From contig UNSJ01000017.1 in assembly GCA_900548405.1 (NCBI GenBank), positions 1 through 38,634 of the forward strand: a DNA stretch of 38,634 nt, read 5' to 3'. The position numbers and the translations under genes were made by a program. Shown one piece after another: positions 22,953 through 31,890 of the stretch. The notes beneath the pieces are model-generated. The model made no database searches and had not been told where the DNA came from. It saw nothing but the letters and a program-made list of their open reading frames with translations. Source of the DNA: Candidatus Gastranaerophilales bacterium. GTDB taxonomy: Bacteria; Cyanobacteriota; Vampirovibrionia; Gastranaerophilales; Gastranaerophilaceae. Position 1 is the stretch's first letter; the number at the start of each line of letters is the position of its first letter.

Positions 22953-24062
22953 ATGACCAGACTTAAAGCAATAGATAGACTGAATAAAAGAGTGCCTCCT
23001 ATGAAACCAAAGGTAGAAAATATTGCCAACGGTATTACAAATGCTGTTAAAAAAGCAAGAAAAAGAATCGGGGGGGGGGCATCATCTAAGCTTGAGCGTT
23101 CTCCAGAAAGCGATGTACTTGTACGAAGTAATGCTAAAACCTCGACTGCACAAAGAAAAGCAGAAGGTAAAAAGGTTGATACAAAAACTCGTTTAGGTGA
23201 TTTTTTAGTATCTCAAAATAGAATCTTAGCTGAAAAATATATGGATGATTTAGAGCGGGTAGCGCAACTGATACCTGAAGCTTCTTTTTATAGAGAATTA
23301 AATACTACTAATACAAAAGAGCTCCCATCAATTTTGGATAAATTAGGAAAAAGAACAGAACAATATTCTGAACGCGGTTATTCAGGTGTAATCAGGGATG
23401 GCGTTAGAGCAACTATGTTTATTCCTGAAGCGGATAAAAATTATGTCAAAATTGTCAAAGAAATGCAAAAGAAAGGGTACAAGATAGCAAAAACTTTTGC
23501 AGAAGACTCTAAAGGAAACATTATACTTGATAAAAACGGTGTTCCAAAAATGGTAGACGATATTGATGTCAGATTTGGTGATAATGCTGTTCGTTCAGGG
23601 TATGAAGATGTTCAGATGCGTTTTGAGAAAAATGGAAATCTTTATGAGTTGTTAATTTTGCCGGGACCTAATTATTTGGCAACAAAAAACAAAGAGCATG
23701 AACTTGTTTATGAAAATTTCAGAAAATATGATACATTTGTAAAAGACGATGGTGCTAAAGAAATTATCAAAGCTATTAAAAAAGAATATCATAAATTAAC
23801 AAGAGCGCTTTATACAGAAGCAAAGCACCGTGATGTATCAGGAGCTAATAAGTCAGAACAAATTACTTTTACACAGGAAAGTGTTGATACCGTTGATAAG
23901 CTGTTTAAATCATTAAAAACGTTATTTCTTGGTAAATTTAATGCCCAACCGCCAAGTAAGCGTTCTAAACCAAGCTTTAAACAAACCAAAACATATGAAA
24001 ATCTTGATGCTGTGGAACAAAAGTTGCGTAAAGTTATAGATTTGTATAGTCCTGTCGATTAA
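22953..24062 (+). CDS. RelA/SpoT-fold-like protein with a 10-G coding tract
   Basis: A 369-residue protein. The N-terminal 90 residues are very basic. The central region resembles a RelA/SpoT-type nucleotidyltransferase fold: 'GVIRDGVRATMFI' (about 145), 'DDIDVRFGDNAVRSGYEDVQ' (200-219, like the D...NGYxSxH region), then 'YELLILPG' and 'KNKEHELVYENFRKY' (about 246-260, like ExQ...K..H..Y...R in toxin-type relatives). No HD hydrolase, TGS or ACT domain is present. If active it might make (p)ppGpp-like alarmones or modify RNA, and a toxin or effector role is possible. Codons 'GGG GGG GGG G' at 23070-23079 form a slippage-prone tract, currently in frame. Its end overlaps the opposing rlmD-like gene by 29 bases. 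The fold assignment is by eye. Confidence 0.7.
   Translation: MTRLKAIDRLNKRVPPMKPKVENIANGITNAVKKARKRIGGGASSKLERSPESDVLVRSNAKTSTAQRKAEGKKVDTKTRLGDFLVSQNRILAEKYMDDLERVAQLIPEASFYRELNTTNTKELPSILDKLGKRTEQYSERGYSGVIRDGVRATMFIPEADKNYVKIVKEMQKKGYKIAKTFAEDSKGNIILDKNGVPKMVDDIDVRFGDNAVRSGYEDVQMRFEKNGNLYELLILPGPNYLATKNKEHELVYENFRKYDTFVKDDGAKEIIKAIKKEYHKLTRALYTEAKHRDVSGANKSEQITFTQESVDTVDKLFKSLKTLFLGKFNAQPPSKRSKPSFKQTKTYENLDAVEQKLRKVIDLYSPVD
23070..23079 (+). repeat. Ten-G homopolymer inside coding sequence
   Basis: Ten consecutive G bases encode three glycines and the first base of an alanine codon at about residues 40-43 of the RelA/SpoT-like protein. Gain or loss of one base would end translation early. 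This is the classic layout of a slipped-strand switch and is striking in AT-rich DNA. Confidence 0.9.
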
Positions 24063-25401
24063 TTATAACAACATTTTCTATATGATAGGTATGGCAAAAC
24101 ATATCAAAAGGCTGAATGCTTTCTATTGTGCATCCTTTTTCTTTGAGGTATTTTAAATCCCGTGCAAGCGTTGCAGGATTACAGCTTACATAAATTATTT
24201 TACCCTTTGAAAGGCGGTATGCCTCATCTAAGCTTTCTTTTGAACAGCCTTTTCTCGGCGGATCAAGGATTATAGCGTCGAATTTACGTTTAGTTTTTTG
24301 GAAGAATTTTGCCGCATCCATATTATGAATTTCTACATTTTCAATATTATTTAATTTAATAATTTCTGATGCAAAATTTACGGCTTCTTTATTTTCCTCT
24401 ACACTGACAACCTGCTTGCAGCAATCGCATACACTTATTCCAAAAGAAGTTACACCTGCATAGGCATCAAGTACTGTGGGGTTTTCGAAATTCTTTTGGA
24501 GATAGTCTTTAACGTACTTAAAAATATTTTCGGCACTTTTGGGGTTTACCTGAAAGAATGTGTTAGCTCCGATTCTGAAAGTTTTATCCAAAATTCTTTC
24601 TTTAACAAAATCTTTTCCGCAAATACATTCTGTTTTATCACCTAAAATCACATTTGTTTTTTTTGAATTAAAGTTTACGCAGACACCTATAACTTCTTTA
24701 AATTCATCAAAAATTGATTGAGCAAAGTCATTAAGCCTTTCAAAAGTTTTTGTAGAGTTTACTACCAAAGTTACAAGGCACTTACCTGTTGCTTCAGAAC
24801 TTCTTATCACAACGTGGCGTAAATCGCCTGAATGTTTCTTCTCGTCGAAGCCCGAAATTCCGTAATCAAAAGCTTTATTTCTGATGAATTCAATAATATC
24901 ATCACAAATTTTCGGCTGAATTGGACAATGTTTTATATTGACAATTTCGTGGCTTTGAGGCTTAAAATAACCTGCAAGAATTCGTCCTGAAACCTTTGTT
25001 TGTGATACGGGGTATTGAATTTTATGTCTGTATTCTTTTATTTGCGGACTTGCTACAGGAAAATTTACAGGTGTATCAATTCCGCCTATATTTTTCATTG
25101 CATCTTCAACAATTTGCTTCTTTAATTGTAATTGGTATTCGTAATCAATAAATTGAAGCTGGCAGGCGCCGCACACTTTTTGCATTGCACAAAAAGGTTC
25201 AACTCTGTGAGGTGAAGGTGTTATTACTTCTATGGTTTTTGCAGTAGCATAATTTTTATTTACTTTAGTGATTTTTACTTTAACTTCATCTTCGGGGCAG
25301 GCATTTTCTACAAAAACTACCTGACCGTCTACTTTAGCAATACCAGTTCCAAGATTGGACATTTTTTCTATATATACAACTATTTCATCATTTTCATTCA
25401 T
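24034..25401 (-). CDS. rlmD: RlmD/TrmA-family RNA (uracil-5) methyltransferase
   Basis: A 455-residue SAM-dependent m5U methyltransferase. The N-terminal TRAM domain ('MSNLGTGIAKVDGQVVFVENACPEDEV', in pieces) is followed by Fe-S cluster cysteines in 'FCAMQKVCGACQLQ' and 'KHCPIQ'. The SAM site is 'VLDAYAGVTSFGIS', and 'DAIILDPPRKGC' and the catalytic 'IIYVSCNPATLARDL' come near the C-terminus. Family members methylate 23S rRNA U1939 (RlmD) or U747 (RlmC), or tRNA U54 (TrmA type). The Fe-S motif and TRAM domain favour RlmD, but the exact target is not certain in this lineage. It is convergent with the RelA/SpoT-like gene and overlaps it by 29 bases. Confidence 0.88.
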   Translation of the reverse strand: MNENDEIVVYIEKMSNLGTGIAKVDGQVVFVENACPEDEVKVKITKVNKNYATAKTIEVITPSPHRVEPFCAMQKVCGACQLQFIDYEYQLQLKKQIVEDAMKNIGGIDTPVNFPVASPQIKEYRHKIQYPVSQTKVSGRILAGYFKPQSHEIVNIKHCPIQPKICDDIIEFIRNKAFDYGISGFDEKKHSGDLRHVVIRSSEATGKCLVTLVVNSTKTFERLNDFAQSIFDEFKEVIGVCVNFNSKKTNVILGDKTECICGKDFVKERILDKTFRIGANTFFQVNPKSAENIFKYVKDYLQKNFENPTVLDAYAGVTSFGISVCDCCKQVVSVEENKEAVNFASEIIKLNNIENVEIHNMDAAKFFQKTKRKFDAIILDPPRKGCSKESLDEAYRLSKGKIIYVSCNPATLARDLKYLKEKGCTIESIQPFDMFCHTYHIENVVIINRQDYTNL

Positions 25402-25457
25402 TCTTTGACTTTAAAGTAAAAATGAAAATTAAGCAAATGTTATTTTTTATGCGTTAG

Positions 25458-27185
25458 TTAATTTCTTTTAATTATTTTTTTTAATTGATTAATATTTCTT
25501 GTATTAATTACGTTATGTTTCTCTATCCATCCTCTGCGTGCCTGACCTATTCCAAATCGCATAAAATCATACTGCGTTGTGCTGTGTGCATCAGTTGAAA
25601 TGACCAGTTTTACACCCATTTCTTTAGCTTTTCTGCTGTTTAAGTCATTTAAATCTAACCTTGACGGCTGTGAATTTATTTCTAAGATACAATTATTTTC
25701 TTTAGCCTTTTGCATTATTTTCTCAAGGTCAATGTCATAAGGTTCTCTTTCGTTAATAAGTCTTCCTGTGGGATGGGCAAGGATATTAAGATAAGGATTA
25801 TCCATCGCTCTCAGGATGCGTTCTGTTTGTTCTTCTCTTGAAAGATTAAATTTGTAATGTATTGCCCCGACAACAATATCAAGTTCTTTTAAAACTTTAT
25901 CAGACAAATCAAGTGAACCGTCTTCAAGGATGTCTACTTCAATGCCTTTTAAGATTGTGAAATCTTTAAAATTTTCATTAAGCTTGTCTGTTCTTTTAAT
26001 ATTTTCAAAAACCTGTATTTCATCCAGCCCTCCCGCAACGGTAACCCTTTTTGAATGATCTGTATTTGCTATATATTTGTACCCGAGTTTTTGCGCGGCT
26101 TCCGCCATTTCTTCAAGTGTATTTTTGCCGTCAGTGAGATTAGTGTGCGTATGTAAATCGCCTTTTATATCGCTTAATTTTATTAATTCAGGCAAGTTTC
26201 CACTTTCGGCAGCTTCAAATTCCCCTCTGTTTTCACGCAATTCAGGCTCAATATACGGTAGTCCGAGTTTGTTATAAATACCTTTTTCTGTTTCTCCCGC
26301 AAGAAAATCATCGTTACTGAAAAGTCCGTATTCATTAACTTTCCAATCTTTTTGTTTGGCAAGTTTTCTGATAACAATATTATGAGCTTTTGAACCTGTA
26401 AAATAAAGCATTGCAGCACCGTAACTTTTTTGCGGCAAAACGCGCAGGTCAACCTGTATTCCTGATTTTAAAATTATGCTTGAGCGTGTATCTCCTTTCG
26501 AAAGAACTTCATCAATATCAAAGTAATTCACAAAGTGTGTCATTACAGATATGCTGTCTTCGCAGGTTACAAGAATATCTAAATCTCCTATTGTTTCTTT
26601 GCGTCTGCGATAACTTCCTGCTATTTCTATATCCTGAATACTTCTGTTCTCTCGCAAATATTCAACTATCGGAAGCGCATTTTGTTCTGCAGTAGAAATT
26701 TTCATGCGGTTATATTTTTCTTTAATCTTTTTAATTTCTTCTAAAATATGTTCTTCAATTTTTTTACTAAATCCCGGCAGGTTTCTTATTTTCTGTTCTT
26801 CAGCAGCATGATAAAGGTCGTCAATATTTTGAACATTTAAAATCTCGTATAGTTTTTTAATTCTTCTGGGACCTAGACCCTGAATACGGTTTAATTCTTC
26901 AAAATCTATCGGATTTTTTTCTTCAAGTCTTTTTAAAAGATCTATTTCTTTATGGTTAACTATATCATTTATTTTTTGTGCCAAATCGTTTCCGATTGCA
27001 GGCAGACTGGTTAAGTCATCACCTTTTTTAACCATTTCTTCAAGATTTTGAGGAAGATTTTCGACCGTGGCCGCAGCATTCCGATAAGCTCTTACTCTGA
27101 AAGGATTTTCCCCTTCAAGCTCGAGCAAATCTGCTAATCTGTCAAATATATTTGCAATATCAATATTTTTAACTGGCGTAGTCAT
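25458..27185 (-). CDS. polX: DNA polymerase X family protein with PHP domain
   Basis: A 575-residue bacterial PolX. N-terminal helix-hairpin-helix segments ('NRIQGLGPRRIKKLYEIL') bind DNA. The polymerase palm carries the metal-binding 'GSYRRRKETIGDLDILV' near residue 190 and 'IQVDLRVLP' near 250. The C-terminal PHP domain has 'GDLHTHTNLTDG' near 340, 'NTDHSKR', 'GIEVDIL', 'HPTGR' and 'STDAHS'. The PHP domain gives 3'-5' exonuclease and AP-site activity, so the enzyme suits gap filling in base excision repair. Length and order match the family. It starts about 120 bases from tRNA-Val on the same strand, with a tRNA terminator between them. Confidence 0.95.
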   Translation of the reverse strand: MTTPVKNIDIANIFDRLADLLELEGENPFRVRAYRNAAATVENLPQNLEEMVKKGDDLTSLPAIGNDLAQKINDIVNHKEIDLLKRLEEKNPIDFEELNRIQGLGPRRIKKLYEILNVQNIDDLYHAAEEQKIRNLPGFSKKIEEHILEEIKKIKEKYNRMKISTAEQNALPIVEYLRENRSIQDIEIAGSYRRRKETIGDLDILVTCEDSISVMTHFVNYFDIDEVLSKGDTRSSIILKSGIQVDLRVLPQKSYGAAMLYFTGSKAHNIVIRKLAKQKDWKVNEYGLFSNDDFLAGETEKGIYNKLGLPYIEPELRENRGEFEAAESGNLPELIKLSDIKGDLHTHTNLTDGKNTLEEMAEAAQKLGYKYIANTDHSKRVTVAGGLDEIQVFENIKRTDKLNENFKDFTILKGIEVDILEDGSLDLSDKVLKELDIVVGAIHYKFNLSREEQTERILRAMDNPYLNILAHPTGRLINEREPYDIDLEKIMQKAKENNCILEINSQPSRLDLNDLNSRKAKEMGVKLVISTDAHSTTQYDFMRFGIGQARRGWIEKHNVINTRNINQLKKIIKRN

Positions 27186-27273
27186 AACTTATCGAAGACA
27201 TTATAAGTTATTACAAATGCATATAAATTACCTGAATTAATTAAAAATGAGCATTAGCAAAAAGATAATAAAA

Positions 27274-27303
27274 AAAAGGAACAACTTTCGTTATTCCTTT
27301 TAT
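27274..27303 (-). terminator. Terminator of tRNA-Val
   Basis: Immediately past the tRNA 3' end on the minus strand, AAAAGGAA and TTCCTTTT form a stem that continues with one mismatch through GTT/AAC to a 4-base loop. A run of seven T follows. It ends the tRNA transcript before polX. Confidence 0.85.
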
Positions 27304-27304
27304 T

Positions 27305-27377
27305 TGGGCGTTAGAAGACTCGAACTTCTGACATCCTCCTTGTAAGGGAGGCGCTCTACCAACTGAGCTAAACGCCC
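27305..27377 (-). tRNA. tRNA-Val (UAC)
   Basis: On the minus strand the acceptor GGGCGTT is followed by TAGCTCAGTTGGTAGAGC. The anticodon stem CCTCC/GGAGG encloses CTTACAA (anticodon TAC), the T arm holds GTTCGAGTC, and AACGCCC plus discriminator A closes the molecule. CCA is not encoded. All stems pair fully. Confidence 0.96.
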
Positions 27378-27486
27378 TCAGCAGAATTAATCATAACTAA
27401 AAAAAAATTCTCTGTCAACCATCTTTTTTATTTTTTTTTTGAACTTTTTATTTTTTATTTCGTTATAATGTTGTAGAGGTATTTAT

Positions 27487-28200
27487 ATGAAAAAAAGAAT
27501 TATTTTTTTATCGTTTATTCTGACAGGCTTACCTGTTATTGCAGCAGGTAATTACACTTATTCTAATCTTGGTCCTGATCAGGTATATTCAAATGCAAAT
27601 ATGAAATATTCTGTTACCGCAAAAAGTTCTCCCGCGGCAAGCAGTTTTGAGGATTCAATGTTTTTGCAATCCATGCTCTATGGAGCATCTCTTGCAACGG
27701 GTAGATTAAATATTCTTGCAACACCTTCAATAAGGACAGCAAGAGCTGGTTTAATCGGAAATTTTATTGATCCTTATATTGTTAATGTAAATAATAAAAG
27801 TTATGTTTTGGTAAAAGACAGCAAAAATAATGAATGGACTGTTGATAATATTTTAGGAACAGGTGATGAACGCAGTGACTTATTTGCTTCTTTAAAAGCC
27901 CTTGAGTCAGACGGTGACACTTCCAAAATAACTTCTAAAGAATTAAAAAAGGCAAATATCAGATTTGTGCTGCTTAACTATGACGGTTCTCTTGCATTGG
28001 AGGATCGAAAATCGGATTATGACCTTAGCAATGTTAAATACATTGACATGAATAATCTCAGAACCGCATTGGGAAATAAAAATCAGGACGGTACTTTTGG
28101 TTATTTCTATGTAGTAATCAATGAGAACGGCGAAATAAAATATGCACCTGGCAGAGTAACTTTCGAGGAAGAAAAAGATTTAAAGAAATATATTAAATAA
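27487..28200 (+). CDS. Exported hypothetical protein, 237 residues
   Basis: The N-terminus 'MKKRIIFLSFILTGLPVIAAG' is a clear Sec signal peptide with likely cleavage after about residue 20. The mature protein is soluble-looking and of unknown function. The segment 'LESDGDTSKITSKELKKANI' at about 138-157 resembles a degenerate EF-hand, and the C-terminal half has alternating 'YDGSLAL', 'DGTFGYFYVVINENGEIKY' strands. AGAGG is about ten bases upstream of the ATG. Its stop codon is directly next to the stop of the opposing J-domain gene, with no room for a terminator between them. A periplasmic or surface role is likely. Confidence 0.78.
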   Translation: MKKRIIFLSFILTGLPVIAAGNYTYSNLGPDQVYSNANMKYSVTAKSSPAASSFEDSMFLQSMLYGASLATGRLNILATPSIRTARAGLIGNFIDPYIVNVNNKSYVLVKDSKNNEWTVDNILGTGDERSDLFASLKALESDGDTSKITSKELKKANIRFVLLNYDGSLALEDRKSDYDLSNVKYIDMNNLRTALGNKNQDGTFGYFYVVINENGEIKYAPGRVTFEEEKDLKKYIK

Positions 28201-30120
28201 TTATTTATTTAACGATTTTTCCAAAATTTCAAATGAGCTGTACACATCCTGGAATATTCTTATATATTCAGCTCTTTGTGCATCATCTTTAGCTTTATCA
28301 GGGTGATACTTAACTGCGAATTTTCTCTTAATATTTTTAAGAGTATTTGCATCAAGATTTTCATCATCAAGTTTAGCGGTAAAATCCTTAAGTTCGTCGT
28401 CTTTATTCAAAAGTTCTTTTATTTTGGACTTAGCCTCTGTTGTTTTGTCGCTGACAAAGTCATCAAAATTAAATTTGCTTCCGTTTGCATTGCCGGAATT
28501 ATTATATTTATTTCCGCCAACATTGAAATGTTTATTGGCAAATGCTTCAATATTATCAGTAATTTTGTTAATTTTTTCAATTTCTTGAGCATCCTTTAAA
28601 TAGTTTGCTTTAGACAGTTTTATGCTTAAGTCAAAATAGGTTTGTGTCCTAAATGTTTCAAAGTATGTTTTAAGAAGCTCTTCTTCAAGACCATCAAATA
28701 TATTATTTCCTCTAATAAATTTTTCTTTTGCTTCTGCAAATCCGTTTAATATATCATCGGTAAATCTTACATATTCATCTGCAGGAGTGTCAAAAGTAGC
28801 TTTTTCAAAGAATAATTGAGTTTTCAAATGAAGTTCTCTTGAATATAAACCGTTAATGTGATGAGAATTTCCTCCCAGAATAGAAGTATTAATTTCTACG
28901 TTTTTAGACATTTCTTTTAAATTTTTAACTATTTTTAATTGTTCGGCTGTTGTAAATACGTCAAAATCATCGTAAGTTGAGGCATGACTGAATAATCTGC
29001 AGCCGAGTGAAAATTTATCTTTTATAATTGAAAGAATAGAGTTTGGCATACTGTATTTTTCAGCTTTATTACCATCAAATGCATTAAGCATTTCTTTTGC
29101 AAGCTGAATTCCTTCTTTGGTGTTTTCTTTATCGGCACCACAGAATTTAGCGAAATGTATGTCGTCCATTAATTGAAGTTTTAATTCATCAGTTAATGTG
29201 CTGTTGTTTAATGTATCTTTTACTTCTTTTATAAAGTTTTCATCTAAATTTTGCTCTTTAAAATATTTGCTGTTATATTCATATTTTAATCCTGCAGTGC
29301 TGTAACCTTTGTAACTTATTATACCGCCGGGTGTATAATCAAATTTTTCTTGTTTTATGCCGTTTAATAAGTTTATTATTTTTTTAATTTGTTCATTTGA
29401 TAATTGGGTTTCAAATTTTTTGCCGCCTAAATAAGCAGTTTCAATTAGTTTTTGTGCAATATTTAATTTAACTTCATCTTGAGCATCAGGTATTTTTGCT
29501 ATAATTTTATCAATTGTTTCAGGATTTGCTATTTCTTTTTCAAGCATAAAATCGTAAAGTTTATTTATTTTTGATGTTATGCTGTCTGACTTAATATTTT
29601 CAGAAGGTTTAATTGATATTAATGTATTAAATATTTCTTCCCAGTTATTGGCATTAATGTGTTTTCCATTTGTAGAGTATGAAAATAAGTGTTCGATAGC
29701 TTCCATTTTTAATTTTGGATTTTCTTCTGCTAAAATATTTTTTATATGAGCTGTAGCATCTTCGTTATCGGATAAGTTACCAAGTTTTTCTTTAAATTCT
29801 TTTAATTTATCGGTTGCTTTTTTAGTCATAGTATCATTGACTTTTTCTTGAGCTTTTCCTGCGGCATCGCTTGCTGCATCACCTGCTGCTTCCGATAATT
29901 TTTCGGTGTGTCTGTTTTTTAAACAGTGGTGAGTGCCTAATGCTATTGCAGCTACACCAATTACTCCTAATGCAGTTAATGCTTTTTTATTTCTTTCATA
30001 AAAAGATTTTTTTTCTTCTTCTTTTACAGGGGGATTATCTTTTGCTTCTTCTTTAATTTCAGATTTAAAATTGATATTCTTTTTGTTAATTCCGGTAATT
30101 TCAGATACATTTAAAGTCAT
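28201..30120 (-). CDS. Membrane-anchored protein with C-terminal J domain
   Basis: A 639-residue protein. It begins 'MTLNVSEITGINKKNINFKSE', then a charged stretch, and a single hydrophobic anchor 'ALTALGVIGVAAIALGTHHC' at about 47-66. A long helical middle region (90-560) has no recognised domain and looks like alpha-helical repeats. The last 70 residues form a J domain: 'TLKNIKRKFAVKYHPDKAKDD' carries the essential HPD triplet at about 603-605, followed by 'AEYIRIFQDVYSSFEIL'. J domains stimulate the Hsp70 ATPase, so the protein may recruit DnaK at the membrane. GGAG precedes the ATG by nine bases. A run of ten C (10 G on the plus strand) lies 38 bases upstream. Confidence 0.8.
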   Translation of the reverse strand: MTLNVSEITGINKKNINFKSEIKEEAKDNPPVKEEEKKSFYERNKKALTALGVIGVAAIALGTHHCLKNRHTEKLSEAAGDAASDAAGKAQEKVNDTMTKKATDKLKEFKEKLGNLSDNEDATAHIKNILAEENPKLKMEAIEHLFSYSTNGKHINANNWEEIFNTLISIKPSENIKSDSITSKINKLYDFMLEKEIANPETIDKIIAKIPDAQDEVKLNIAQKLIETAYLGGKKFETQLSNEQIKKIINLLNGIKQEKFDYTPGGIISYKGYSTAGLKYEYNSKYFKEQNLDENFIKEVKDTLNNSTLTDELKLQLMDDIHFAKFCGADKENTKEGIQLAKEMLNAFDGNKAEKYSMPNSILSIIKDKFSLGCRLFSHASTYDDFDVFTTAEQLKIVKNLKEMSKNVEINTSILGGNSHHINGLYSRELHLKTQLFFEKATFDTPADEYVRFTDDILNGFAEAKEKFIRGNNIFDGLEEELLKTYFETFRTQTYFDLSIKLSKANYLKDAQEIEKINKITDNIEAFANKHFNVGGNKYNNSGNANGSKFNFDDFVSDKTTEAKSKIKELLNKDDELKDFTAKLDDENLDANTLKNIKRKFAVKYHPDKAKDDAQRAEYIRIFQDVYSSFEILEKSLNK

Positions 30121-30158
30121 AATAATTTCTCCATTTTTTCCTATATTTTAATTAAAAC

Positions 30159-30168
30159 GGGGGGGGGG
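30159..30168. repeat. Ten-G homopolymer upstream of the J-domain gene
   Basis: Ten G bases lie between the 30215 gene stop and the J-domain gene start (read as ten C in that direction). They end 38 bases before the ATG. TAAAAT at 30145-30150 (minus strand) could be a -10 box, in which case the tract sits in the promoter spacer. Otherwise it lies in a 5' leader. Length changes could alter expression. Confidence 0.85.
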
Positions 30169-30214
30169 CGTTTTTGACCGCTTTATCGAAATTTATAAAA
30201 AATTGTTACATATC

Positions 30215-30718
30215 TTAATTGTTATTTTTGTTCTTTCTGCTTTTTTTATTTTTCTTTTGTTTTGATTTTTTAGAGTTATCTGTGTCAGAAGGTTCAATGT
30301 TATTTTCTTCGGACTGAACTTGTGCCTGTTGTTTTTTCAGCTGTTCCTGTCTGTATGTGGAATTAACTTTTATCTCGTGTTTTTCTCCATGATGAGGTTC
30401 TTCGCGTTTGTAGCGCTGATCAGTCCACCATTTTGCGACTTTATACACAAAACGTTCTTCATAAGGCTTTTTAGAAGTTCTTACCCTTTTTTCTTTCTGA
30501 GGTTTTATTTTGGAAGTTTTTTCAATTTTATTTGATTTATTAAAAATTTTGTTTGAATTTAAGCTGTCGATATCAGGTTTTGGAGCGGAAGGAATTTCCA
30601 TATAATCCAAAAGGTCAGCTTCATTTACAGCGTAAGTTTCAGGGCTGACATAGCCTGTGTCGGCATAGACTGAAGGAGCAAAGAATAATATTAATATTAT
30701 TAAAAGTTTTTTAATCAT
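30215..30718 (-). CDS. Small exported basic protein, 167 residues
   Basis: ATG 30718 opens 'MIKKLLIILILFFAPSVYADTG', a clear signal peptide with cleavage after about 'YA'. AGAGG is five bases upstream; a frame extending 11 codons further has no ribosome site and runs into the preceding gene. The mature part is highly charged. It has a central 'YEERFVYKVAKWWTDQRYKRE' segment, then a glutamine-rich stretch, and a C-terminus of alternating lysine, serine and asparagine. The function is unknown. The basic tail could contact nucleic acid, peptidoglycan or envelope polymers. The gap to the upstream PHP gene is 17 bases, so they are probably co-transcribed. Confidence 0.72.
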   Translation of the reverse strand: MIKKLLIILILFFAPSVYADTGYVSPETYAVNEADLLDYMEIPSAPKPDIDSLNSNKIFNKSNKIEKTSKIKPQKEKRVRTSKKPYEERFVYKVAKWWTDQRYKREEPHHGEKHEIKVNSTYRQEQLKKQQAQVQSEENNIEPSDTDNSKKSKQKKNKKSRKNKNNN

Positions 30719-30735
30719 TGAAACCTCTTTTTTTA

Positions 30736-31890
30736 TTAAGAATAAGGACATCTTGTAATCACATCTTTTCCATGCGAATCAAGGCCGCCTGTTTTAAGTA
30801 AATTAAATTTTTGAGCAGCCGCATCTATTTTTTCAAGCCATTTAACAGGGTATTCACCCTCATAAGACCGGTAATATCCTTCATAGAATAAAGCTTTATC
30901 TTTGCCATATTGTTTAAAGTGCTCGAATAAATATGTATAAAATTCATCCGTGTATGCTTTGCTTCTTGCAGGGTGAGCAACAGACATTACACCTGATTCT
31001 AATGTTGTAATAAATTCAACTGTTTCATCAAAATATGCAAAACCGTCAATTTTGTTACCAACAGTCGGATGAGCCTTTAAATAAATTTCTCTTGCTTGTT
31101 GAATTTGCTTTTCAATTTCATCCGGTATATCAGGTAACTCAGAGCCTGTATATTTTTCCAGTGCCTTTTTATAAATTTTATGATAAGGCTCGCCGGATTT
31201 AAATAAATATTTAAATGCTTTAACAGGCTTTTCATAACTGAAATCAGCATTAGGAAAATAATGGCTTAAAAGTATTTTGCCTGATGTATACTTTTTCATA
31301 GGATGTGCAACTTCATCCTGACCTTTAGCGACCATTCCATGAACTTTAGCGGCTTCTTCAAGATTGAAATTATAAGGCAAAGATTTATTTAATTCATTAA
31401 TTGTTTCTTTTGCAAGTGCTAATTTTTTGTCGCGTTTATCGTTAAGAAATTCAATCAACTTTTCATCGTAAGGGTTTAAACCGTATACTAATAAGTGAAT
31501 TGGAACAGGCTTTTTCTGGTTGGGAAAATCAACACCTACGGTAGAAATTTCAAGACCTAAACATAAATCTAAATGCGGGAAAGATTTTTTATTATAAATT
31601 TCATAAGCTTCCTGAATACCTTCAACAGTATCGTGATCTGTTATTGCAAGAATAAATCCGTTTGATTTTTTGCCGATTTTTTCACCGCAGTTTAAAAGTT
31701 CTTCAACTTCAGCAGTTCCGTCTGAATATTTTGTATGAACATGCAGGTTTGCTTTGAATTCTCCTGATTCAACGTATCTGAAATCATGCGAATCCAAAAT
31801 ATCAATCTCGGCTCTTTCACCAGGTTTAAACGCTTTTTCTGATAATGACGGAATTATTTCTATAAAATCTTTTTCATTTATTATTCCCAT
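30736..31890 (-). CDS. PHP-domain metal-dependent phosphoesterase
   Basis: A 384-residue PHP protein. Metal-binding motifs are '[11 protein letters not shown]' (about 47-57), '[10 protein letters not shown]' (about 82), 'GLEIST' (about 113), 'SVAHPARSK' (about 304) and 'GGLDSHGKD' (about 370). Relatives such as TrpH/YciV act on nucleoside 3',5'-bisphosphates or short RNA 5' ends. This one is longer because of a roughly 150-residue insert rich in lysine and tyrosine (about 140-290). The substrate is therefore uncertain. It is divergent from the sigma factor gene, with about 130 bases between starts, and heads a possible operon with the small exported protein. Confidence 0.82.
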   Translation of the reverse strand: MGIINEKDFIEIIPSLSEKAFKPGERAEIDILDSHDFRYVESGEFKANLHVHTKYSDGTAEVEELLNCGEKIGKKSNGFILAITDHDTVEGIQEAYEIYNKKSFPHLDLCLGLEISTVGVDFPNQKKPVPIHLLVYGLNPYDEKLIEFLNDKRDKKLALAKETINELNKSLPYNFNLEEAAKVHGMVAKGQDEVAHPMKKYTSGKILLSHYFPNADFSYEKPVKAFKYLFKSGEPYHKIYKKALEKYTGSELPDIPDEIEKQIQQAREIYLKAHPTVGNKIDGFAYFDETVEFITTLESGVMSVAHPARSKAYTDEFYTYLFEHFKQYGKDKALFYEGYYRSYEGEYPVKWLEKIDAAAQKFNLLKTGGLDSHGKDVITRCPYS

